The position numbers were made by a program, and so were the translations under genes. DNA of 64,000 nt from Sulfurovum sp. (GTDB lineage: Bacteria > Campylobacterota > Campylobacteria > Campylobacterales > Sulfurovaceae), in contig JAGSGJ010000004.1 of the NCBI GenBank assembly GCA_023955225.1, positions 9,953 to 73,952 on the forward strand. The letters run 5' to 3'. Of this stretch, positions 25,292-32,532 are shown piece by piece. Each line of letters opens with the position of its first letter. Position 1 is the first letter of the stretch. The notes below the pieces were generated by a model that had not been told where the DNA came from, searched no databases, and was given only the letters and a program-made list of their open reading frames with translations.

Positions 25292-26758
25292 ATGCAATCA
25301 AACGCAGCATTGGAATATGATTATTCAGTAGCAAAATTGTTCACATATACAACAATTTTGTTTGGATTTTTAGGTATGTTAGTCGGTACAATTATTGCCG
25401 CACAAATGGCATTTCCTGAATTAAACTACCTACTAGGTGAATACGGTACATTCTCAAGACTTAGACCAATTCATACTAATGTAGTGGTATTTGGGTTTAC
25501 AGTAAGTGCCATTTTTGCTACATGGTATTATATAGGTCAAAGAGTACTTAAAGTATCTATGGCAGAATCAAAGTTCATCATGGTTATCAGTACGATACAT
25601 TTTTGGCTTTATTTTATTGGAGCATTATTAGCGACAATTACTCTATTATTGGGTATTTCTTCTGGTAAAGAGTATGCACAATTTGAGTGGTTTATAGATC
25701 TTGTGATCGTAGTGATCTGGATTTTATGGGGTCTATCTATGATGGGACTTATAGGGATAAGAAGAGAAAAAGCACTTTATATCTCTGTATGGTACTATCT
25801 TGCATGTTTCCTTGGTATTGCTATGTTGTACTTGTTTAACAACATGGCTATACCTACTTACTTTGCAACTGAAGGACTTGGTACTATCACACACTCAGTA
25901 TCTATGTATTCTGGAACAAATGATGCACTGGTACAATGGTGGTATGGACATAATGCGGTTGCGTTTGGTTTTACTGTACCTATTGTTGGTATGATCTATT
26001 ACTTCCTTCCAAAAGAGTCTGGACAAGCTATTTACTCATATAAGCTTTCTTTACTTTCTTTCTGGGGATTAATGTTCGTTTACCTTTGGGCTGGTTCACA
26101 CCACCTATTATGGTCAACTGTTCCAGATTGGATGCAAACAATGGGTTCTGCGTTCTCTGTAGTACTTATCTTACCATCATGGGGTTCAGCGATTAACATG
26201 CTCCTTACAATGAAAGGTGAGTGGAACCAGTTAACAGACAATCCATTGATCAAATTTATGGTTCTTGCATCAACATTCTATATGTTGTCAACAATTGAAG
26301 GTCCAATCCAAGCGATCAAATCAGTAAATGCAATTGCGCACTTTACAGACTGGATTCCTGGACACGTTCATGATGGTGTACTTGGTTGGGTTGTATTTAT
26401 GGTTATGGCTTCATTGTTCCATATGGCTCCACGTATGTTTAAAAGAGAAATTTATTCTAGAAAACTTATGGAGACACAATTCTGGCTTCAAACAACAGCC
26501 GTCGTTCTTTATTTTACATCTATGTGGATCGCAGGTATTACACAAGGTATGATGTGGAGAGCAGTAGATGAATATGGTAATTTGATGTATAGCTTCATCG
26601 ATACAGTAAATGTATTACACCCATACTATGCGATAAGAACAGTTGCTGGCGTTATGTACCTTGTTGGGTTTATAATGTTTGCTTACAATATGATCAAAAC
26701 TATGACTTCTTCAAGAGAAATTTCTGAAGAACCACAGTTTAGAACACCTATGGCTTAG
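25292..26758 (+). CDS. ccoN: cbb3-type cytochrome c oxidase subunit I
   Basis: The 488-residue catalytic subunit of the high-affinity oxidase used at low oxygen. Haem-copper ligands are seen in RPIHTNVVVFGF (low-spin His), YGHNAVAFGF (CuB His with the CcoN-type Asn-Ala), GSHHLLWSTVPDW (CuB His pair) and HFTDWIPGHVHDGVLGWV (haem ligands). Length matches the family. It starts the ccoNOQP operon; ATG 25292 is preceded by AGGGGG. Confidence 0.97.
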   Translation: MQSNAALEYDYSVAKLFTYTTILFGFLGMLVGTIIAAQMAFPELNYLLGEYGTFSRLRPIHTNVVVFGFTVSAIFATWYYIGQRVLKVSMAESKFIMVISTIHFWLYFIGALLATITLLLGISSGKEYAQFEWFIDLVIVVIWILWGLSMMGLIGIRREKALYISVWYYLACFLGIAMLYLFNNMAIPTYFATEGLGTITHSVSMYSGTNDALVQWWYGHNAVAFGFTVPIVGMIYYFLPKESGQAIYSYKLSLLSFWGLMFVYLWAGSHHLLWSTVPDWMQTMGSAFSVVLILPSWGSAINMLLTMKGEWNQLTDNPLIKFMVLASTFYMLSTIEGPIQAIKSVNAIAHFTDWIPGHVHDGVLGWVVFMVMASLFHMAPRMFKREIYSRKLMETQFWLQTTAVVLYFTSMWIAGITQGMMWRAVDEYGNLMYSFIDTVNVLHPYYAIRTVAGVMYLVGFIMFAYNMIKTMTSSREISEEPQFRTPMA

Positions 26759-26770
26759 GGGGTAAGTATA

Positions 26771-27436
26771 ATGTTTCATTGGTTAGAAAAAAATCCATTC
26801 TTCTTCGCAGCGGCGATTTCGATCGTTATCGCATTTGCGGGGCTTATTGAGATCGTTCCAAACTTTGCAAAGGCTGCAAGGCCTGTAGTTGATTTAAAAC
26901 CTCGTACAGTTCTTGAACTTGCAGGTAAAAATCTTTATATTAAAGATAACTGTATGTCGTGTCACTCACAGCTTATTCGTCCGTTTAAGTCTGAGACAGA
27001 CCGTTATGGTGATTACTCACTTTCTGGTGAGTACGCGTATGACAGACCGTTCCTTTGGGGTTCTAAAAGAACAGGTCCAGACTTACACCGTGTAGGAAAC
27101 TATAGAACAACAGATTGGCATGAAAATCACATGATGGCACCTGCTGATATTGTTCCAGGTTCTATTATGCCGGCATATAAACATATGTTTACAAATGTGG
27201 CTGACATTGAGACTGCATATGCAGAAGCGGTAACAGTTAAAAATGCATTTCACACACCATATGGTCCTGAGTTTAAAAGAACCAGAGCTGCATGGGACGC
27301 ACACAGACCAAAAGTTCTTGCAGATGCAAAAGCTATCGCTGATGATATGAAAAACAAAGATGTTAAAGAAGCAGTTGCGAATGGTCAAGTACCTGAAATC
27401 GTAGCAATTATTGCTTACCTTAACAGTTTGAAATAA
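26771..27436 (+). CDS. ccoO: cbb3-type cytochrome c oxidase subunit II (mono-haem)
   Basis: A 221-residue membrane-anchored cytochrome c. One N-terminal helix (FFFAAAISIVIAFAGLIEIV) is followed by the CMSCH haem motif in DNCMSCHSQLIRPFKSE and an axial Met in GSIMPAYKHM. It relays electrons from CcoP to CcoN. Order and spacing are those of a normal cco operon. Confidence 0.96.
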   Translation: MFHWLEKNPFFFAAAISIVIAFAGLIEIVPNFAKAARPVVDLKPRTVLELAGKNLYIKDNCMSCHSQLIRPFKSETDRYGDYSLSGEYAYDRPFLWGSKRTGPDLHRVGNYRTTDWHENHMMAPADIVPGSIMPAYKHMFTNVADIETAYAEAVTVKNAFHTPYGPEFKRTRAAWDAHRPKVLADAKAIADDMKNKDVKEAVANGQVPEIVAIIAYLNSLK

Positions 27437-27446
27437 GTGAGATAAA

Positions 27447-27665
27447 ATGGACATTAGGGATATTCAAGGCTATGCCAGCTTCTTTATGACCATTTTTTTG
27501 GTAGTGATGTTGTACGGGTATATTGTACACCTGTACAAAAGTGAAAAAAAAGGTGAGCGTGATTATGAAAAATATGGGAATATTGCACTTGATGATGAAG
27601 TCACAAGTACACCCGTAGAAGATAAACCCGCTTCACAAAGAGAATACAAGGAGGATAATAAATGA
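27447..27665 (+). CDS. ccoQ: cbb3-type oxidase small subunit
   Basis: A 72-residue protein with a single hydrophobic helix (ASFFMTIFLVVMLYGYIVHLY) and a charged tail, in the CcoQ/FixQ position. CcoQ stabilises the assembled complex. Its stop overlaps the ccoP start by four bases (ATGA). Confidence 0.85.
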   Translation: MDIRDIQGYASFFMTIFLVVMLYGYIVHLYKSEKKGERDYEKYGNIALDDEVTSTPVEDKPASQREYKEDNK

Positions 27666-28552
27666 ATGCATTAATGATAAAAGCATTGGCATTTGCAGCT
27701 ATATTGATTATAGCAACTATTGCAGTGGTAATGAGCTTGGATATGGATGTCTTTGCTGATGATATAACTGCGATAACAATGGGCGGTGCTATAGCTATTG
27801 CAACTATCACAGCAGCAGTTGCGGTTAAATATATCAATCAGATCAAAACAGATACAGCAAGCGGTGAGCTTGCAGATGAAAATTGGGATGGTATACAAGA
27901 GTATGAGAATGAACTACCTTCAGGTTGGGCATATTCATTTTTAGCACTTTTCATTTGGTCTATGTGGTATGGATTAATAGGTTACCCTGTTAATGCCTAT
28001 AGTCAAATCGGTGAGTACAATGAAGAAGTTTTAGCTTACAATAAGAAGTTTGAAGCAACACACAAAAATGCAGATACTGCAACGCTTAAAGAGATGGGTG
28101 AGTCCATCTTTTTGGTACAGTGTCAACAGTGTCATGGTGTGACAGGTGATGGTCTTTCTGGTAAAGCACAGGACTTCACTGCTAGAATGAGTAAAGACCA
28201 AGTATTGGATGTGATCAAAAATGGTCAAAACCAGTTAGGTTACCCTATGGGTGTAATGCCTGCTGGTATGGCACAGGGTGAGCAAGCTGAAGAGATCGCT
28301 GTGTATGTAGCTAGTGGCATGAGAGGTCCTCAACCTGCATCATTTGCAGCTTGTAGTTCATGTCATGGAGTAGATGGCCAAGGTAACGATGGTATGTCAC
28401 CAAACCTTGTATCTTACGATGCTGCATTGATGAGTCATACATTGCAAAATGGTAAAAAGGGTATGATCGGTAAAATGCCATCATTTAAAACACTTATTAC
28501 ACCAGTACAAGAGAAAGCTTTGACTGTATATGTTCAGTCATTGTCAAACTAA
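27662..28552 (+). CDS. ccoP: cbb3-type oxidase di-haem subunit III
   Basis: A 296-residue protein with two N-terminal helices, a WxxGYPVNAYSQIGEYN segment, and two cytochrome c domains with CQQCH and CSSCH motifs, each followed by a Met ligand (YPMGVMPAGM and IGKMPSF). It accepts electrons from cytochrome c or PetC and passes them to CcoO. It is coupled to ccoQ by a four-base overlap. Confidence 0.96.
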   Translation: MNALMIKALAFAAILIIATIAVVMSLDMDVFADDITAITMGGAIAIATITAAVAVKYINQIKTDTASGELADENWDGIQEYENELPSGWAYSFLALFIWSMWYGLIGYPVNAYSQIGEYNEEVLAYNKKFEATHKNADTATLKEMGESIFLVQCQQCHGVTGDGLSGKAQDFTARMSKDQVLDVIKNGQNQLGYPMGVMPAGMAQGEQAEEIAVYVASGMRGPQPASFAACSSCHGVDGQGNDGMSPNLVSYDAALMSHTLQNGKKGMIGKMPSFKTLITPVQEKALTVYVQSLSN

Positions 28553-28562
28553 GGAGTTTAAT

Positions 28563-28802
28563 ATGGCAGATAATACAAAACGAAGTGTATTTGGAATTAA
28601 TGGGATATCTGGAATATTGATATCAATCGTAGGTTTACTTGTAATTTTAATTGTATTGATGCTCTTGGTTATCATAGCACAAAGACAGTCAGCAGTAAAC
28701 CCTTATGATCCAACAGCTATTAGAGATATTAATAACATTAAGATGATTTCTGTAGAAAATAAGCAGTTTGCATTTATAGATGCAAAGAAAAAGGATAAAT
28801 AA
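28563..28802 (+). CDS. DUF4006 small membrane protein
   Basis: A 79-residue protein with one strong helix (ISGILISIVGLLVILIVLMLLVIIA) and a polar C terminus with NPYDPTAIRDINNIK. It matches DUF4006, a family I know only from the cco operons of Campylobacterota. ATG 28563 is chosen because AAGGAG lies upstream; the frame also opens at 28530 inside ccoP. Presumed assembly or stability factor of the cbb3 oxidase. Confidence 0.8.
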   Translation: MADNTKRSVFGINGISGILISIVGLLVILIVLMLLVIIAQRQSAVNPYDPTAIRDINNIKMISVENKQFAFIDAKKKDK

Positions 28803-28903
28803 TGATTAAATATATGGATAAAGTACTCTTGGCATGTATGATATTTTCAGCAATAGCAGCAGTATATTTGTCATTCAGTGGCCAACTATTATTTGTAGGA
28901 TAA
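28802..28903 (+). CDS. 33-residue membrane ORF in the cco operon
   Basis: ATG 28802 overlaps the DUF4006 stop by one base (TAATG) and the frame ends four bases before the next gene. The translation is one hydrophobic helix (VLLACMIFSAIAAVYLSF) with a short Lys/Asp N terminus (MIKYMDK), the size of CcoS/CcoM-type small subunits. It is easily missed by gene callers. The one-base coupling, the lack of waste sequence around it and its helix support a real gene. Confidence 0.65.
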   Translation: MIKYMDKVLLACMIFSAIAAVYLSFSGQLLFVG

Positions 28904-28907
28904 AAAC

Positions 28908-29537
28908 ATGTTCAAAGTAAAAGTAAGGGCAACCTTGCTTGCTTTGGCACTTCCACTTCTTCTAAACGCTACACATATACTCAAAGATGACATCTTAAAG
29001 ATTGAAGCTTCACAACTCATAAATGAGATGGGTGAAGAACTTTTTTCAACAACGGGTATCAATGGATACGTGATAGCAACCAATGAAGACTTCCCCGTAG
29101 GTTTTAACTTGGTAGAGTATAGTAAGAAGTATGAAGCGCGTATGAGCAAGCCTTATGTATTATTTATATTTGCACCACAGGCACGGATCACAGAACAAAC
29201 AGAAACGAAGGGTAGAGTAGGATTGATTCCTTCCTCTAACACAATTCGTAGTTTGTATGATTATGATGATGTAAGAGATGCAGCAGTGGATGTGGTTTCT
29301 ACTAAAGACAGTAATTCAAATGAAGATAAACATAATATCGGTGTGATACAAGCTTTTTCAGAGCTGGCAGAAGGTATTGCAGCGTCAAAAGGGATTGAAC
29401 TTACAAAAACGATACCCAATGAGACACGTTATATGGTATGGGGATTAAGTGTTTTTGTCTACATCGGTTCACTCTTGGTACTTTGGATGTTTGTTCTTAG
29501 ACCACTATATATGAGGATAAAAAATGGCAAAAAATAG
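28908..29537 (+). CDS. Periplasmic protein with C-terminal membrane anchor, TPM-like
   Basis: A 209-residue protein: signal peptide (about 1-21, ending LLLNA), then a globular domain beginning HILKDDILKIEASQLINEMGEELFSTTGINGYVIA, which resembles the start of TPM domains, and a C-terminal helix (MVWGLSVFVYIGSLLVLWMFVL) with a basic end. The likeness to TPM is weak. In the cco operon, overlapping fixH by 14 bases, so a role in oxidase assembly is plausible by position. Confidence 0.7.
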   Translation: MFKVKVRATLLALALPLLLNATHILKDDILKIEASQLINEMGEELFSTTGINGYVIATNEDFPVGFNLVEYSKKYEARMSKPYVLFIFAPQARITEQTETKGRVGLIPSSNTIRSLYDYDDVRDAAVDVVSTKDSNSNEDKHNIGVIQAFSELAEGIAASKGIELTKTIPNETRYMVWGLSVFVYIGSLLVLWMFVLRPLYMRIKNGKK

Positions 29538-30072
29538 CGAAAAAACATACTGGCCGCATATGATACTTGGTTTTCTTGTGGTCGGGATCACATTAAGTTA
29601 CTGGACTGTAAAATCAGCTTCATCGATGCCAGTACAGGAGTCTAACCAATACATGCTAAAATATCAAATGGCTGATATAAATATCAATCAGATCATGGAA
29701 AAAAAGATAGCATTTGACAAAGCATTTACCATTCATATATTAGATGCGGAAACGATGGTGATGACAGATAATGTGAACAGTAATCGTCCTCAGCTAAACC
29801 CTGTGAAATTATCACAAGGCTCTAATGTGTTTTCATATGAGGTGGTTGCCAAAGACGGTACAAAAGTATCTGATGCAAACGTAACTTTTTTACTTACACA
29901 GCCACATAGTAGAAAAGAAGATAAACTTTTTATCAATATTCCTTATGAGAATGAAAAATACCAAATTAGAGATGTAGAAGTCACTAAAGCAGGAAGGTAC
30001 ACTCTGCAACTTAGAGCAGAAGTTGGTGATACGATGGGTTACTCTGAAGTATCTGCTTACCTCAAGCCATAA
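29524..30072 (+). CDS. FixH/CcoH-family protein
   Basis: A 182-residue protein with one N-terminal helix (WPHMILGFLVVGITLSYWTV) and a periplasmic beta-rich domain. The opening YWPHMILGF and the later SNVFSYEVVAKDGTKVSDANVTF / YTLQLRAEVGD pattern match FixH, which aids assembly and copper loading of cbb3 oxidases. It closes the cco operon, and two hairpins follow. Confidence 0.8.
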   Translation: MAKNSEKTYWPHMILGFLVVGITLSYWTVKSASSMPVQESNQYMLKYQMADININQIMEKKIAFDKAFTIHILDAETMVMTDNVNSNRPQLNPVKLSQGSNVFSYEVVAKDGTKVSDANVTFLLTQPHSRKEDKLFINIPYENEKYQIRDVEVTKAGRYTLQLRAEVGDTMGYSEVSAYLKP

Positions 30073-30087
30073 AATGTAAACCTTTTG

Positions 30088-30106
30088 GACAGGGCTTTGC
30101 CTTGTC
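30088..30106 (+). terminator. Hairpin after fixH
   Basis: Arms GACAGGG (30088-30094) and CCTTGTC (30100-30106) pair with one G-T wobble. It precedes a stronger terminator by 10 bases. Confidence 0.45.
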
Positions 30107-30115
30107 TTACTCTTT

Positions 30116-30142
30116 ATCTGTCATATTGACAGATTTTTCTTT
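30116..30142 (+). terminator. Rho-independent terminator of the cco operon
   Basis: Perfect 8-bp stem ATCTGTCA (30116-30123)/TGACAGAT (30127-30134), 3-base loop, then a run of T interrupted by one C. This is the clearest intrinsic terminator in the window. Confidence 0.8.
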
Positions 30143-30174
30143 TTTATCTTCTACTCTATGTTATACTACTCAGC

Positions 30175-32532
30175 ATGAATCAACTCCATATTTATCCAAC
30201 ATCACGAGCATTAAGAACAGTGAGTTCTGAACATAAAGAACAAGATGGTTTTTTACCTGCACTCATGCGTATGGATGAGTTTGAACAACGTGCTATTCTT
30301 CTGGAAGATAAAGTGCAGATAGATCCACTGCAACGTATTCTTCTTTTACGTGAAGCAGCAAGTTTTAAAGCTTTTGAAGACTTGAAACTCAATCTCGAAC
30401 TGGTACGGTTTTTTACGAAAAGTGATGCTTTGTTTAAATTTTTTGAAGAGTTGGCTGCTGAGCAGATACGCTTTGATACTTTGGCTCAGGCAGATGCATA
30501 TGCAGAGTTTGAAACGCATCTTGAGATACTGGAACAACTTTTTGAGAACTATAGAGGGCTTCTTGATACACAAGGCTTTACAGACAAAGCATTTATCCCC
30601 AGTGCCTATAGACTCAATGAGGGATTTTTGCAAGGCTATGAAAACATAGAGATACACCTTGAAGGGTACCTAAGTCACTTTGAATTGGAACTTATAGAAA
30701 AAATAGCCAAGACAACACAGCTTATCATACATTACACAACCAGTAGATTTAATGTGAAGATGCAGGAACGTTTTAACGTACTAGGTATCATTTTACCAAA
30801 TGATGCGCATGTCAGTTTTCATCTAACAGATAAAAAAATACTTACGACTCAGCCCAATGATGCAAAGATAAACGCTAATGTCTTCTCTGTAGAAGAACGA
30901 CAAGAACAGATAGCGGTTGCTTTTGTTCAGATAGAGAAGATGGTCCGTTCTGGTATATGCCCAGAAGAGATCGTGCTTATCTTGCCGGATGAACACTTTA
31001 AAGAACACTTCACGCTTTTTGACACGCATAATAACCTGAACTTTGCGATGGGGTATGACTACGCTAATGGGCGAATATACAAATCACTTGAAGCACTTTA
31101 TAGATATTGGCAAAGTTTTGATGCCGAGCATAAATATCTTCTGGAACGTTATGGATTTAACTTTGATATGGTAGAGAAGTTGTCTCATACAAAACGTTGC
31201 AAAATAGAACTGTTTTTTAGTGCTATAGATGGATTGGGATTATTAGAGTGTCCACTGCTTGATGGTGAAAAAAAAGAAAAGATGAATGAACGTGTGTATG
31301 AAAAGTATCTGCACTTCATGAAGATATTTTCAAAAGAGGAACTGAGCTTAAAAGAGTGGCTCTTCTTATGGCTTAAAGCACTTTCCAAGATCACTATCGA
31401 TGATATACGAGGGGGGATGATCACGGTAATGGGAGTACTGGAGACCAGAGGAGTGAGTTTTGAAGGTGTGGTCATTGTAGACTTTAATGAAGGCATTGTG
31501 CCTGCAACTTCAAGTAAAGACCAGTTTCTTAACTCTTCAGTCCGAGCCTTTTCCAATCTCCCTACTAAAAATGACAGAGAAGCTTTGCAAAAGCAGTACT
31601 ACAAGCGTTTACTCGAACAAGCCAAAGAGGTAGCCATACTCTACAGCAGCAGTGATAATAAACTTCCCTCAAAATTCCTTTACGAACTCGGACTGGAAAG
31701 CGCAGTAGCAATACAGGCCCAAACTAATCTGCTTTATGACCAAGCTGCACAGTTTGTAGAGGAAAAAGATCCGGTAGTGGAGCATTTTAATGCACATGAC
31801 ATTACATGGTCAGCTTCAAGACTGAAAACCTATTTGGAGTGTAAGCGAAAGTATTATTATCGTTACATCCAAAAGATACAGGCGAAGAAGGAAGATGAAC
31901 TAAACGAGGGTGCATTTTTACATTCTCTCTTAGACCATTTGCATAGAGAAAAAGAGAGCTATGAGAGTAAAGAAGAGATGCAAAAAAACATAGACATCCT
32001 TTTAGATCAGCTACTCCCTTTTGATGATGCGCAAACAGCATATAAAAAATTACTTTGGAAAGAGAAGTTAAAGGGATTTGTTACTTCTCAGATAGAGCAT
32101 TTCAAGGCGGATTGGAGAGTAGTAGAAAGAGAAGTAGAAGTACAAGGAGACATAGGAGGGCTACGCTTCAAAGGACGCATAGACCGTGTAGACGAGAATG
32201 CTACGGATACACTGGTACTTGACTATAAAAGCGGTTCTACAGCAGAGGCCAACAAAACCAAGAATCTAGAGAAGCTCACAGATCTACAGATGAGTATCTA
32301 CCACCAAATGCTCAGAGGAAAATACCAAAATATCAATCTAGCGTTCGTCAAAATATTTGAGGGAGGCACCATAGAAGAGATCACGTCCCTTGAAGAGAAA
32401 AACGAACTCTTGTCGGAACATATCATAGAACTCAAACAGACTAAAAATTTTGTGGCAGAGAAGTGTGAGAATTTACAAAAATGTAAGTATTGTGAATTTA
32501 CCTTGATGTGTGGAAGAGGAGAGTATCTATGA
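30175..32532 (+). CDS. addB: AddB-type nuclease subunit of the recombination complex
   Basis: A 785-residue partner of AddA in double-strand break repair. The N-terminal helicase-like region has no Walker A, as expected for AddB. The C-terminal PD-(D/E)XK nuclease is intact, with GRIDRVDENATDTLVLDYKSG holding the catalytic Asp and Lys. Four cysteines at the usual places (LECKRKYYYRY, then CKYC and CGRG near the C terminus) would bind a 4Fe-4S cluster. Shorter than Bacillus AddB, as in other Campylobacterota. addA starts inside its last codons. Confidence 0.88.
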   Translation: MNQLHIYPTSRALRTVSSEHKEQDGFLPALMRMDEFEQRAILLEDKVQIDPLQRILLLREAASFKAFEDLKLNLELVRFFTKSDALFKFFEELAAEQIRFDTLAQADAYAEFETHLEILEQLFENYRGLLDTQGFTDKAFIPSAYRLNEGFLQGYENIEIHLEGYLSHFELELIEKIAKTTQLIIHYTTSRFNVKMQERFNVLGIILPNDAHVSFHLTDKKILTTQPNDAKINANVFSVEERQEQIAVAFVQIEKMVRSGICPEEIVLILPDEHFKEHFTLFDTHNNLNFAMGYDYANGRIYKSLEALYRYWQSFDAEHKYLLERYGFNFDMVEKLSHTKRCKIELFFSAIDGLGLLECPLLDGEKKEKMNERVYEKYLHFMKIFSKEELSLKEWLFLWLKALSKITIDDIRGGMITVMGVLETRGVSFEGVVIVDFNEGIVPATSSKDQFLNSSVRAFSNLPTKNDREALQKQYYKRLLEQAKEVAILYSSSDNKLPSKFLYELGLESAVAIQAQTNLLYDQAAQFVEEKDPVVEHFNAHDITWSASRLKTYLECKRKYYYRYIQKIQAKKEDELNEGAFLHSLLDHLHREKESYESKEEMQKNIDILLDQLLPFDDAQTAYKKLLWKEKLKGFVTSQIEHFKADWRVVEREVEVQGDIGGLRFKGRIDRVDENATDTLVLDYKSGSTAEANKTKNLEKLTDLQMSIYHQMLRGKYQNINLAFVKIFEGGTIEEITSLEEKNELLSEHIIELKQTKNFVAEKCENLQKCKYCEFTLMCGRGEYL

